Positions 8,671 to 16,785 of a stretch of DNA of 64,000 nt are shown here, one piece after another. The translations under genes and the position numbers were made by a program. Source of the stretch: Dubosiella muris (GTDB lineage: Bacteria; Bacillota_I; Bacilli_A; Erysipelotrichales; Erysipelotrichaceae); the NCBI RefSeq assembly GCF_004793885.1, contig NZ_SRYG01000009.1:32424-96423 (forward strand), given 5' to 3'. The notes below the pieces were generated by a model that saw only the letters and a list, made by a program, of their open reading frames with translations, did no database searches and was not told the origin of the DNA. How positions within the stretch are numbered: the first letter of the stretch is position 1; every line of letters starts with the position of its first letter.

Positions 8671-9498
8671 ATGAAAAAATTTATTACAAAGAATTGGTCG
8701 ACGATTCTATTGGTAGGTGTCTTCATTGTAGGGTTGTCCCTACTGTTGTATCCTACGATTTCCGAATGGTGGAACGCCTCGCGTGCTTCACGCGTGATTG
8801 GAGGCTATAACTCGGTCGTTGATCAAATGGACTCGGCGGAAGCGGAAAAAATGCTTGAAGAGGCGAGACAGTACAACGCGGATCTTTTAAAGGAACAAAA
8901 TCGGTATTTTCCTTCCGAAGAGCTGCATGCGCGCTATGAAAGTTTATTGTCGCTCGATGGAAACGGTTTGATGGGATCCATTGAGATTCCTTCCGTAAAA
9001 ATCAAGCTGCCGTTGTATCACGGACTGGAAGAGGAAATCCTCCAACAAAACATCGGGCATATTGAAGGCACCTCGCTGCCGGTAGGAGGCGAAAGCACTC
9101 ATGCGGTGGTTTCCGGACATCGAGGGCTGCCATCCGCAAAACTATTTACCGATCTGGACCAGCTGGAAACAGGAGACGTGTTTCTATTTCGTATTTTAGG
9201 GAAAACATACACGTATGAAATTGACCAGATTCGCACCGTTCTTCCCGAAGAAGTCCAGGATCTGGAAATCGAGGAAGGGAAAGATCTCGCGACCTTGGTG
9301 ACTTGCACGCCATATGGAATCAATTCGCACCGTCTTCTGTTCCGGGGACATCGGGTGGAAAACAGGCCGGAAGATTTCGTAAACTTCGGAGCGGAAGTGC
9401 GGCTCGTCGATAAACATATCGTAGCCATCAGCATCGGCGTTATCCTCTTGATTGGAATCGCGATTTGGATGGGCGTGAAAAGAAAGATAGGAAAGTAA
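8671..9498 (+). CDS. srtC: Class C sortase (pilus polymerase)
   Basis: A membrane-bound transpeptidase that joins pilin subunits through their LPxTG-like signals. The 275-residue protein has membrane helices at both ends (about 10-28 and 247-265), the class C arrangement. The catalytic His is in VVSGHRGL (about 150), Cys in TLVTCTPYG (about 212) and Arg in SHRLLFRG (about 221). The substrate-face signature IPSVKIKLPLYHG is present. I see no DP(F/W/Y) lid motif in the N-terminal region, which many class C sortases have; absence can vary in the family. The gene sits directly downstream of two genes with LPETG and LPSTG signals, which are its likely substrates. Confidence 0.92.
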   Translation: MKKFITKNWSTILLVGVFIVGLSLLLYPTISEWWNASRASRVIGGYNSVVDQMDSAEAEKMLEEARQYNADLLKEQNRYFPSEELHARYESLLSLDGNGLMGSIEIPSVKIKLPLYHGLEEEILQQNIGHIEGTSLPVGGESTHAVVSGHRGLPSAKLFTDLDQLETGDVFLFRILGKTYTYEIDQIRTVLPEEVQDLEIEEGKDLATLVTCTPYGINSHRLLFRGHRVENRPEDFVNFGAEVRLVDKHIVAISIGVILLIGIAIWMGVKRKIGK

Positions 9499-9519
9499 AA
9501 AGAGAAAGAAGGGAAAAGT

Positions 9520-10572
9520 ATGGAGAAAAGAAGCAATAAATATAGGAAATTTTGGATGGTTCTTGGTGTCTTTGGACTCGTCGGCGCCTTCTTTATTTCA
9601 CAAACACAAGTCAAAGCGGTTTCTTTGCCAAGAAAATGCTCGGTTCAATTCGAAATTGACGGATACAAGGATACAGCCAACGCGGACATTGTGATTGATC
9701 TATATAAAGTGGCGGATGCCATTGAAGATCCGGTATACGACACGTATTCCTATGAAACCATTGGAGCGTTCCAAACGCTCAAAGACAAGTTGGTCGACTT
9801 AAGTACGATCACAAATCAAGATTATCAAGCCATCGCGCAGGAAGCGGCGAAACTTGTGCAGGAACAAAAAGCCGGAACGCCCGCAATCACCACGTCTTTG
9901 GATGCGCGCGCGCCAATCGAATCGGGATTGTATCTCGCTCTTCCACACAGCCAAAATATGGAAGACTATTTTCGAACAATAAAAACACCGCAAGGAGAAA
10001 CATTGGTTACATACGCCAACTCGGTGTTGCACACGTACAATTTCCAACCGATGCTCATTTCGCTTCCAGGCAAGGACGCGATGAACGGAGAAATCTCTTC
10101 CGCCAATCCGGGCACCTGGAACGACGATTTGACAATCACACTCAAAGTGGAAGAAAGTTCGCGCCTGGGATCGCTGGAAATCGTGAAATCCCTGAATCAA
10201 TTTGATGGCAATGGAAACGCGACGTTTGTCTTCTCCATTGCGGCGTACAAAGACGAGACGCGACAGGAGCTAGTGTACTCCAACGTGGAATCCATCGTGT
10301 TTGATGGAACAGGAACCAATTCGGTTCAGCTGCTCAACTGTATTCCGGTAGGATCGTATGTTGTGATCGAAGAGGTGTACTCGGGCGCCTCCTATGAAAT
10401 CGTAGGCGCAAGCACGCAGGACACGACGATCGTGTCAGCCGAGGAAATCGCTTCGGTTTCTTTTGAAAACACATCGAACAACACCGATCATCATGGCAGT
10501 TCCGTAACCAATCGCTTCACGTATAACGATATGGGCATGAACAAGCCGGAGCAGGATTTTGGAGGGCAGTAA
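9520..10572 (+). CDS. Secreted Cna/SpaA-like pilin-related protein without sorting signal
   Basis: A 350-residue secreted protein with an N-terminal membrane/signal segment (about 10-33, ending VKAV). The first half resembles the N-terminal domain of SpaA-like pilins (IDLYKVADAIEDP, then SGLYLAL near 133). The second half is a beta-sandwich with ESSRLGSLEIVKSL and IPVGSYVVIEEVY, recalling Cna-B-type or DUF5979-type domains. No LPxTG, hydrophobic tail or charged C-terminus is present, so it is not an obvious sortase substrate. It follows the sortase by 21 nt. A role as a minor pilus component or assembly partner is inferred from position and fold resemblance only. Confidence 0.6.
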   Translation: MEKRSNKYRKFWMVLGVFGLVGAFFISQTQVKAVSLPRKCSVQFEIDGYKDTANADIVIDLYKVADAIEDPVYDTYSYETIGAFQTLKDKLVDLSTITNQDYQAIAQEAAKLVQEQKAGTPAITTSLDARAPIESGLYLALPHSQNMEDYFRTIKTPQGETLVTYANSVLHTYNFQPMLISLPGKDAMNGEISSANPGTWNDDLTITLKVEESSRLGSLEIVKSLNQFDGNGNATFVFSIAAYKDETRQELVYSNVESIVFDGTGTNSVQLLNCIPVGSYVVIEEVYSGASYEIVGASTQDTTIVSAEEIASVSFENTSNNTDHHGSSVTNRFTYNDMGMNKPEQDFGGQ

Positions 10573-10573
10573 G

Positions 10574-11068
10574 ATGAAAAAAATGACAATGTATTTATCC
10601 ATCGCCTCCCTTTGCCTGATCGCGATGGTTGGGGTCCAGGAAACTTTCGCTTATTTTACAACGTACGCGGAAGCGAGCGGTCAAAAACGAATCGACTTGT
10701 ATTCCGATACGACCATCGAGGAGGAATTTCCGGAAGGAAGCTGGACAAAAAGAATTTCAGTCAAGGCGGAACAAAACTCCATTCCGGTATGGGTGCGCGT
10801 GCGAGCGTTTAGCGGGACGGAATATCCGCTCCAATTTACCAGTGTCAGCGGAAAATGGGTGGAAAAAGGCGAGTATTGGTATTATCAGGACATTGTAACG
10901 CCACAACAGCCAACCGACGAGCTATTGATCACGATTGACGCCGAACAGCCCGAAGAGCACGATTTCAATGTGATCGTGGTGTCCGAATCCGTGCCGGTCC
11001 AATACGATGAATCCGGCAATCCGCTGGAAGCAAACTGGAACGAGCAAATCGAAATAGAAAGGCCATAA
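10574..11068 (+). CDS. TasA/camelysin-like secreted protein (SipW-type signal)
   Basis: A 164-residue product with a signal peptide ending TFAYFTTYAEA, the form seen before the cleavage site of SipW-dependent TasA/camelysin proteins. The mature part is a small beta-rich domain (RISVKAEQNSIPVWVRVRAF). I chose ATG 10574 because GGAGGG lies 7 nt upstream; the open frame extends to a TTG without its own site. The gene starts one base after the previous stop. TasA forms amyloid-like or fibre matrices in Bacillus; this family member has no anchor. No ER-type SipW is encoded here, so the P-type peptidase at 2455 or an unlinked enzyme must process it. Confidence 0.65.
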   Translation: MKKMTMYLSIASLCLIAMVGVQETFAYFTTYAEASGQKRIDLYSDTTIEEEFPEGSWTKRISVKAEQNSIPVWVRVRAFSGTEYPLQFTSVSGKWVEKGEYWYYQDIVTPQQPTDELLITIDAEQPEEHDFNVIVVSESVPVQYDESGNPLEANWNEQIEIERP

Positions 11069-11071
11069 AAG

Positions 11072-11833
11072 ATGATGAAGAAAATAAAACACTTTTTAGC
11101 AAAGCCGATTGTCACCGTCTTGCTTCTTGTGCTGGCCGTTGGTTTGCTGCTTGGATCCGGCGTGCAGGGAACACGGGCCGCGCTCAACTATTATTCCGAC
11201 ACGTATCAGTCGCGGCTTTCGTTAACGCAAATCGGCGTCTCGTTAGTCGAAAACGATCGCGTCGTCGCTTCCCGCGACTACAAGGAAAACGGGGAGTGGA
11301 CAGGCGATGAATCCGGTTCCTTGTTAAAGTCGATTGTGGAAATGAAAGATTTTAAAATAGGTCAGCGGTACCCGGAAGTGCTTGCGGTAAAAAACACAGG
11401 CCAAATCAACGAATTTGTCCGCGTAACCCTTGTGAAGTACTGGATTGACGAAGATGGAAATAAAATTCAAGACATTTCGCCTGATCTCATTGATTTTTCG
11501 ATCGTGGAAAACGGGCAATGGATCAAAGATGAAACCGCGTCGACTAACGAAAGAAATGTCTATTATTATAAAAATCTGTTAGAGGCTGGAGAAACAAGCG
11601 CGCCTTTGACGGACGGATTTAAAATTGACCGGAAGCTGCACGAACATAAAAAAGTGGAAGTGACGGAAGAAGACGGCAAAGTCATCACGACCACCTCCTA
11701 CACGTATGATGGAATCGAATTTTGTGTCGAAGCCAAAGTCGACGCCATTCAGGAACACAACGCCGATGAGGCCATCAAAAGCGCGTGGGGAAAAGACGTC
11801 CACGTCCGCGGGACCACGCTCTCGCTTCAATAG
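11072..11833 (+). CDS. TasA/camelysin-like secreted protein
   Basis: A 253-residue protein with a long hydrophobic signal segment (about 10-32) followed by TRAALNYYSDTY, the motif found after the signal region in SipW/TasA-like proteins of clostridia and their relatives. The mature part contains KIGQRYPEVLAVKNTG and EFVRVTLVKYWIDEDGN, a conserved beta-sandwich core of this group. No sorting signal is seen. It lies 3 nt after the preceding TasA-like gene and 14 nt before the next. It is likely co-assembled with its neighbours into a surface fibre or matrix (inference). Either of two adjacent ATG codons may be used. Confidence 0.68.
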   Translation: MMKKIKHFLAKPIVTVLLLVLAVGLLLGSGVQGTRAALNYYSDTYQSRLSLTQIGVSLVENDRVVASRDYKENGEWTGDESGSLLKSIVEMKDFKIGQRYPEVLAVKNTGQINEFVRVTLVKYWIDEDGNKIQDISPDLIDFSIVENGQWIKDETASTNERNVYYYKNLLEAGETSAPLTDGFKIDRKLHEHKKVEVTEEDGKVITTTSYTYDGIEFCVEAKVDAIQEHNADEAIKSAWGKDVHVRGTTLSLQ

Positions 11834-11847
11834 AAAGGGGAAAAAAG

Positions 11848-12627
11848 ATGAACAAACTCACTACGATCCAACGCGTTTCTCTTAGTCTTTGCGCCCTTTC
11901 GGTATGGATGGGAAACGGAACGCCCATCCAGGCGAAGTCGTTTCAAAACGAAACGGAATGGGCCGTCGTGTTCTCGAAACAAAACACGATGGAAAACAAC
12001 TTCACGACCGGGCAAGTCGACGATTTGCTTTATGGAATGCAGCCCGGAGATGACGCGACCATTGAAATCACGATAAAAAACGAAAACAAGGACGCCACCG
12101 ACTGGTATTTAAGCAACGCCGTTCTCCGCTCGCTGGAAGATGGCTCCGCCGCCAGTGGCGGGGCGTACGCCTACGCGCTCGTCTACACCGACCCGCAAGG
12201 AAGAACGGACACGATTTACCAGTCAGAAACGCTTGGAGGAGAAGCCGGACAAGGCACGGGACTCAAAGACGCCACCGATTCGCTCGACGAGTTTTTCCTT
12301 GTCGACACGCTAAAACAAGGGCAGGCAGGCACCGTTTCCCTCCAAGTCGTTCTCGATGGCGAAACGCAAGGCAACAGCTATCAGTCGACGCTGGCCGATC
12401 TGCAAATGGAATTCGCGGTGGAAAAAAACATCCCCGCGCAAAATCAAGTCACGCAAGGAAAACCAACGACGACCATCCTGACCGGGCAAACAACCAAAAG
12501 TCCAAACACGGCGACATGGACAAGCCGGCTGCCGTGGCTGCTGGTCAGCGCGCTGAGCGGCGCCATTCTGTTTGGCCTCGCGCTTGTTGGAATCAAAGAA
12601 AACAAGGAGGAAAAACGGCATGAATAA
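11848..12627 (+). CDS. Membrane-anchored TasA-like/surface beta-domain protein with degenerate sorting motif
   Basis: A 259-residue protein: signal peptide (to QAKS), a beta-rich domain with DDATIEITIKNEN and GTVSLQVVL, a Thr-rich linker, SPNTA, a hydrophobic helix (PWLLVSALSGAILFGLALVG) and a Lys/Glu-rich end. SPNTA resembles LPxTG-type signals but lacks Leu and Gly. The wall protein at 39572 ends in a better-formed SPNTG, so this may be a decayed signal or simply a membrane anchor. ATG 11848 follows AAAGGGG; the longer open frame has no ribosome site. The stop codon overlaps the next gene by 8 nt, and AAGGAGG for that gene lies inside this one. Confidence 0.6.
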   Translation: MNKLTTIQRVSLSLCALSVWMGNGTPIQAKSFQNETEWAVVFSKQNTMENNFTTGQVDDLLYGMQPGDDATIEITIKNENKDATDWYLSNAVLRSLEDGSAASGGAYAYALVYTDPQGRTDTIYQSETLGGEAGQGTGLKDATDSLDEFFLVDTLKQGQAGTVSLQVVLDGETQGNSYQSTLADLQMEFAVEKNIPAQNQVTQGKPTTTILTGQTTKSPNTATWTSRLPWLLVSALSGAILFGLALVGIKENKEEKRHE

Positions 12628-13552
12628 AAAAGGCAAATGGCTCTCCATGGCGTTCGCCCTCGCGCTTGGTATGCAAACAACCGGCCTGTCAATCCAGGCC
12701 GAGGACTACACGTATACCGTCCGTATTCACGCCGGCAACCATGGCAGCATCGACGGCCGGGATGAAATTCTCGTTAAAAACCTGCCGTACAACACTCAGT
12801 TCACGTTCCATGCGCAAGACGTCCAGCTTGATCCCGACAGCAAATACTACGTCAAAGGAATCAAAGAAAGCGGCAAAGACAACGACACCGCGCAAATGCG
12901 CGCGTCGTTTCCTGTCAAAGAAGACATGGATCTTGTCGTGTCGTACGGCATGCGCTCCAACACCACGCAATACATGATTCACTACGTGGACGAAGACGGA
13001 AACACGCTGGCGCCAAGCGTCACATACACCGGCAACGTCGGCGACCGTCCCGTTGTGGCGTATTTGTACATTGAAGGCTACCAGCCGCAAGCCTACAACA
13101 TCACAGGGACGTTAAAGGAAGAAGGAAACGACTGGCGATTCGTGTACCAGCCCGTTCCAGCCGGAACGACAACGGTGCTGCCAGGGGAAACGACCATCAT
13201 CGACCAGACGACGACGATCACCTCGCCGGCAACGACGACCCCGGCGACCCCGGGAACCACAACGCCGCCCGCCGCAACTCCGCCCGCGGCGGAGGAAGGA
13301 ACGACGCCGGCTCCAGCGCCGGGACCTGGCGAAGCGGAAGAGGGAACGGACAATCCGAACACGCCGCAGGAAATCATTGACATCGACGATCCGGATGTGC
13401 CACTGGCCGGGCCGGAAGGCGAGAAAAACGAGCAAGCCAGCTCGAATTGGTTTTCGTGGCCAGTCATAGCCGGCTTTGGCGCGCTCGCCCTCGTCATTGC
13501 GGGAGGCATCGCGTATTTCCTCGTCCGAAAACGACGCGAAGAAGAGAAGTAA
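12620..13552 (+). CDS. MucBP-domain membrane-anchored surface protein
   Basis: A 310-residue surface protein: signal peptide (to IQAED), a beta-repeat domain with VRIHAGNHGSIDG, a MucBP-like domain starting MIHYVDEDGNTL (about 117-175), a long Thr/Pro/Ala linker (about 185-255), then a membrane helix (about 280-302) and KRREEEK. No LPxTG signal is present. MucBP domains are found in mucus- or matrix-binding proteins; binding here is untested. It is translationally coupled to the preceding gene and is the last gene of the island, followed at once by a terminator shared with the convergent MarR gene. Confidence 0.72.
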   Translation: MNKKGKWLSMAFALALGMQTTGLSIQAEDYTYTVRIHAGNHGSIDGRDEILVKNLPYNTQFTFHAQDVQLDPDSKYYVKGIKESGKDNDTAQMRASFPVKEDMDLVVSYGMRSNTTQYMIHYVDEDGNTLAPSVTYTGNVGDRPVVAYLYIEGYQPQAYNITGTLKEEGNDWRFVYQPVPAGTTTVLPGETTIIDQTTTITSPATTTPATPGTTTPPAATPPAAEEGTTPAPAPGPGEAEEGTDNPNTPQEIIDIDDPDVPLAGPEGEKNEQASSNWFSWPVIAGFGALALVIAGGIAYFLVRKRREEEK

Positions 13553-13553
13553 A

Positions 13554-13590
13554 AAAAAGATTCAGGCGCCTGATTCCTGAATCTTTTTGT
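13554..13590. terminator. Bidirectional terminator at the end of the surface island
   Basis: AAAAAGATTCAGG pairs perfectly with CCTGAATCTTTTT around a 9-nt loop. T-runs follow on both strands, and the hairpin overlaps the last codons of the MarR gene. Confidence 0.88.
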
Positions 13591-14017
13591 TTTTTTTGTC
13601 AAGATTGTCCACAATCGTCTTGAACACCCGCACAAACGTTTCCTGATCCTGCGGGTCGATCCCCGCAAAGATCCGATCGAAAAAAAGAGATTGAAGCGCC
13701 TGGCCTTTTTCAAGAATCGGCCGCGCTTTTTGCGTTAAATGAATTTCCTTTTGCCGCCGGTCGCGCGCGCTCGTTTGAATCGTCACGTAGCCTTCTTTTT
13801 CCATCGTTTCCAAATTCATGGAAACAAGATTGGCCCGGATGCCCCGGATCTCGACGATGTCGCGGGCGAGCGTGTACGCCGGATTGTTCCCCAAAAACAA
13901 AATGATATCGACCGCGGTGGATGAGCAGCCGCAAGCCTTCGCAAGCGGCTTCATCGTCTGCGTGTAGTCACGCAGCACCTTTTGGGCGAAACCAATACTC
14001 GTCGTGTCGCTGCTCAT
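13562..14017 (-). CDS. MarR-family transcriptional regulator
   Basis: A 151-residue winged-helix repressor with the family core: a helix pair (FLGNNPAYTLARDIVEIRGI), recognition helix region (RANLVSMNLETMEKEGYV) and the wing DRRQKEIHLTQKA (about 85-97). It probably dimerises and responds to a small ligand. ATG 14017 was preferred because AGAGGGG lies a few bases upstream and the palindrome at 14039-14050 lies between that site and the promoter region; an upstream GTG at 14062 would include the palindrome in the coding sequence. Targets other than its own promoter are not evident. Confidence 0.85.
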   Translation of the reverse strand: MSSDTTSIGFAQKVLRDYTQTMKPLAKACGCSSTAVDIILFLGNNPAYTLARDIVEIRGIRANLVSMNLETMEKEGYVTIQTSARDRRQKEIHLTQKARPILEKGQALQSLFFDRIFAGIDPQDQETFVRVFKTIVDNLDKKNKKIQESGA

Positions 14018-14038
14018 AAAAGTCCCCTCTCTTAACAC

Positions 14039-14050
14039 TTCAAATTTGAA
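14039..14050. promoter_or_regulatory. Palindromic MarR-type operator
   Basis: TTCAAATTTGAA is a perfect 12-bp palindrome directly upstream of the MarR ribosome site, of the kind bound by MarR dimers; autorepression is inferred. Confidence 0.55.
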
Positions 14051-14082
14051 ATAGTATGACACATTCTTTTTCGCTTCGCAAC

Positions 14083-14111
14083 AAAAAGGAAAGATCCCGG
14101 CCGATCTTTCC
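14083..14111 (-). terminator. Terminator of the LacI-family gene
   Basis: GGAAAGATC and GATCTTTCC pair around CCGGCC. On the minus strand TTTTT follows, just after the LacI stop codon. Confidence 0.8.
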
Positions 14112-15103
14112 TATTTTCTGGTCGAATCCCGCTCGACGAGTTTGCCGTTGTACGTCGTTTTGAGCGGATAGTCTTCATGGTGAAGCGCCAGCATGATCGC
14201 GTTCATGCCCGCCTCGCACATAAACGCGAGCCGGTTGTCGTAGCTTGTCAGCTCCGGCGAGCAAGCCCGGGAAAGGACAGACGCGTTGAAGCCGGTCACC
14301 TGCATCTCGTCCGGAACCGAAATCCCCGCCTTTTGGCAGCTTTTGAGCGCCGCGACCGCGATCTCGTCGTCGCAAGCCACCAGGGCGTCGTACGCGCCTT
14401 CTTCCTGAAGCAAGTCCAAAAGGGCGCGGCCGATCTCCTCAAAGTCGCCGCCAACCCGCTTTTCTATCCCCGTCACGCCATGGCGGGCGCACGCGTCCAA
14501 AAAGCCTTGTCGTTTTCTTTGCGTGGAGCCCGAATCGTGGCGGAATAAAAAAACAGGCGCGCGCGAGCCGCGCTCCAGCACCAGGTCGGTCAGCTTGCGG
14601 GCGGCCTCCTCGTCGTCATGCAGCACGCAAAAGACGTTTTCGGCATCCAGAAACCCGTTCAAAAGACAAACCGGGATCCGCTGGGCCGCCTTGACGATAT
14701 ACTCGTTTTTCTTCGGATTTTCGCTAATAAAATGGGAACCAATCAAAATCAAGGCGTCGACGTTGCGCTCCAAAAGCAGCTGCAAGTCGTTTTCCTGATT
14801 TTTCTCGTCGTAGCCTGTACAGCTGACGATGGCGGCAAACTCTTTCTTTTTCAGCAGCGGCTCCAAAAAGTGGATGCATTGCGCCTGGTACAAGTCGCCG
14901 GCGTCCGAGCATAAAATGCCAATCGTGGACATGGTCGAGTTGGCCATGCCGCGCGCGAACGCGTTGGGCGAATAGTTGTTTTGCTCGATGACCTTCAGCA
15001 CCTTCGCCCGGGTCTTTTCCGACACGTACCCCGAATTGTTAAGGACGCGCGAAACCGTGGCGATGCTGACGCCGGACTGCTTGGAAATGTCGTAAATGTT
15101 CAT
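14111..15103 (-). CDS. LacI-family transcriptional regulator of the uronate genes
   Basis: A 330-residue repressor. The N-terminal helix-turn-helix is intact (IYDISKQSGVSIATVSRVLNN at residues 3-23, with the hinge AFARGMANS), followed by a periplasmic-binding-protein-like sensor (GILCSDAGD, DALVACDDEIA, VTGFN). ATG 15103 is preceded by AAGGAG. The gene is divergent from uronate isomerase, and the 266-bp gap holds three operator-like sequences. It most likely represses uxaC-eda and is released by a uronate catabolite (inference from context; ligand not identifiable). Confidence 0.88.
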   Translation of the reverse strand: MNIYDISKQSGVSIATVSRVLNNSGYVSEKTRAKVLKVIEQNNYSPNAFARGMANSTMSTIGILCSDAGDLYQAQCIHFLEPLLKKKEFAAIVSCTGYDEKNQENDLQLLLERNVDALILIGSHFISENPKKNEYIVKAAQRIPVCLLNGFLDAENVFCVLHDDEEAARKLTDLVLERGSRAPVFLFRHDSGSTQRKRQGFLDACARHGVTGIEKRVGGDFEEIGRALLDLLQEEGAYDALVACDDEIAVAALKSCQKAGISVPDEMQVTGFNASVLSRACSPELTSYDNRLAFMCEAGMNAIMLALHHEDYPLKTTYNGKLVERDSTRK

Positions 15104-15180
15104 AGTGGAATACTCCTTGTTCCTATGATAACCCACTTGCCGGCAAAGTCCATCTTTTTGGTCAAGTTTTTTCGATCGGA

Positions 15181-15208
15181 TGTAAAGGCTTACACCTAAA
15201 CCGGTTCA
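15181..15208. promoter_or_regulatory. Two LacI-type operators upstream of uxaC
   Basis: TGTAAAGGCTTACA (15181-15194) and the palindrome TAAACCGGTTCA (15197-15208) lie back to back. The second has the central CG typical of LacI-family operators. The first matches the second uxaC operator (15290) over its first 11 bases and differs from a consensus cre site mainly at the central base pair. Confidence 0.5.
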
Positions 15209-15289
15209 AAAACACAAAAAAGAAGCGAAAAAAGACGGTTTTGAAAGTATTTCGCTTGCGATATCCGGCGAATCCTCTTAAATTTGTGA

Positions 15290-15309
15290 TGTAAAGGCTT
15301 TCATATAAT
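15290..15309 (+). promoter_or_regulatory. uxaC promoter with overlapping operator
   Basis: TGTAAAGGCTTTCA (15290-15303) abuts a perfect TATAAT (15304-15309); no good -35 is visible. A repressor bound here would block RNA polymerase. The copy 109 bp upstream raises the possibility of looping. Confidence 0.6.
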
Positions 15310-15369
15310 TTGTGGGCGTAAAGAAGATCCCTCGCGGAATCGAAACCGCTCGCGCAGGAGGTTCAAAAC

Positions 15370-16785
15370 ATGAAATCATTTATGGACAACGATTTTCTAC
15401 TGGAAAACGACACGGCGAAACATTTATACCACGACTACGCCGAGTCGATGCCAATCTTAGACTACCATTGCCATCTTTCGCCAAAAGAAATCGCGGAAGA
15501 CCGCCAGTTTGAAAACATTACCCAAATCTGGCTGGGTGGCGACCACTACAAATGGCGTCTTATGCGCTCCAACGGCGTCGACGAGGCGTACATCACCGGC
15601 GACGCGTCCGACCGCGAAAAGTTTCAAAAATTCGCCGAAACGCTCGAAAACGCGATCGGCAATCCGATGGTGCACTGGTCGCATCTGGAACTCAAAAAAT
15701 ATTTTGGCTACGAAGGCGTGCTCAACGGCGAAACCGCCGAAGACGTATGGAATCTGGCCAACGAGGTGCTCGCGAAAAAAAGCGCCCGGGATTTCATTCG
15801 CGAATCCAACGTGCGGCTCGTCTGCACGACCGACGATCCCGCCGACTCGCTCGAATACCACGCGCAAATCGCCCAGGATCCGGCATTCGACGTGCAAATC
15901 ATCCCGGCCTGGCGTCCGGACGCGGTATACAAAATCGAAAAACAAGGCTGGAACGACTACGTGAAGCGCCTGGCCGACAGCGCCGGAATGCCCATCGAAA
16001 GCTTCGCCGATTTGCTTCAAGCACTCGACCGGCGCCTCGACTTCTTCGTGTCCATGGGCACCAAATCCACCGACCACGGCATCGACTACATGGTATTCGA
16101 GCCGGCATCCGACGCCGAACTGGAAGCCATCTTCCAAAAAGCGCGCCGCAACGAAAGCTTGAGCCGGAAAGAGCAGGAACAATACAAGACCGCCCTGCTG
16201 CTGCATTTGGCCAAACAATACGCCAAACGCGATTTAGTGATGGAAATCCATTATGGCGCCATCCGCGACAACAACACGAAAATGTTCGAAACCCTCGGAC
16301 CGGACACCGGCTACGACTCGATTGGATCATACACCCCGATCGAACCCGTTTCCCGTTTTCTGGACGCGCTCGAAAAAGAAGACGCCCTGCCAAAAACCAT
16401 TTTGTATTCGCTCAATCCAAACGACGACGCGCCAATCGGCACGCTGCTGGGCGCCTTCCAAAACAGCGACGCTCAAGGCAAGATCCAGCAAGGCTCGGCC
16501 TGGTGGTTCAACGACAACAAGCAAGGCATGATCGACCAGATGACCCGGCTGGCCAACTTGTCCGTGCTCGGCAATTTTGTCGGCATGCTCACCGATTCGC
16601 GCAGCTTCCTGTCGTACACGCGACATGAGTACTTCCGCCGCATTTTAGCCAATCTGCTTGGCGGCTGGGTGGAAAACGGCGAGTATCCAAACGACGAAAA
16701 AGCGTTGAAGAAGCTGATGGAAAACATCTCCTACAACAACGCGGTACGCTACTTTGGATTCGATTTGGAGGAAGCCCACGTATGA
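15370..16785 (+). CDS. uxaC: Uronate isomerase
   Basis: Converts D-glucuronate to D-fructuronate (or D-galacturonate to D-tagaturonate), the first cytoplasmic step of uronate breakdown. The 471-residue length is normal. The N-terminal metal-binding signature DYHCHLSPKEIAED is at about 31-44, with WLGGDHYKWRLMR and the C-terminal LLGGWVENGEYP typical of UxaC. AGGAGG lies 8 nt before the ATG. The stop overlaps the start of the aldolase gene (ATGA). The reductase, mannonate or altronate dehydratase and KDG kinase needed to complete the pathway are not adjacent. Confidence 0.95.
   Translation: MKSFMDNDFLLENDTAKHLYHDYAESMPILDYHCHLSPKEIAEDRQFENITQIWLGGDHYKWRLMRSNGVDEAYITGDASDREKFQKFAETLENAIGNPMVHWSHLELKKYFGYEGVLNGETAEDVWNLANEVLAKKSARDFIRESNVRLVCTTDDPADSLEYHAQIAQDPAFDVQIIPAWRPDAVYKIEKQGWNDYVKRLADSAGMPIESFADLLQALDRRLDFFVSMGTKSTDHGIDYMVFEPASDAELEAIFQKARRNESLSRKEQEQYKTALLLHLAKQYAKRDLVMEIHYGAIRDNNTKMFETLGPDTGYDSIGSYTPIEPVSRFLDALEKEDALPKTILYSLNPNDDAPIGTLLGAFQNSDAQGKIQQGSAWWFNDNKQGMIDQMTRLANLSVLGNFVGMLTDSRSFLSYTRHEYFRRILANLLGGWVENGEYPNDEKALKKLMENISYNNAVRYFGFDLEEAHV

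Noticed and set aside
15181-15303. Calling the TGTAAAGGCTTWCA boxes CcpA cre sites
   Set aside because: They differ from the cre consensus at the central base pair and sit beside a divergent LacI gene, so a local LacI operator is preferred; cre is kept only as an alternative.
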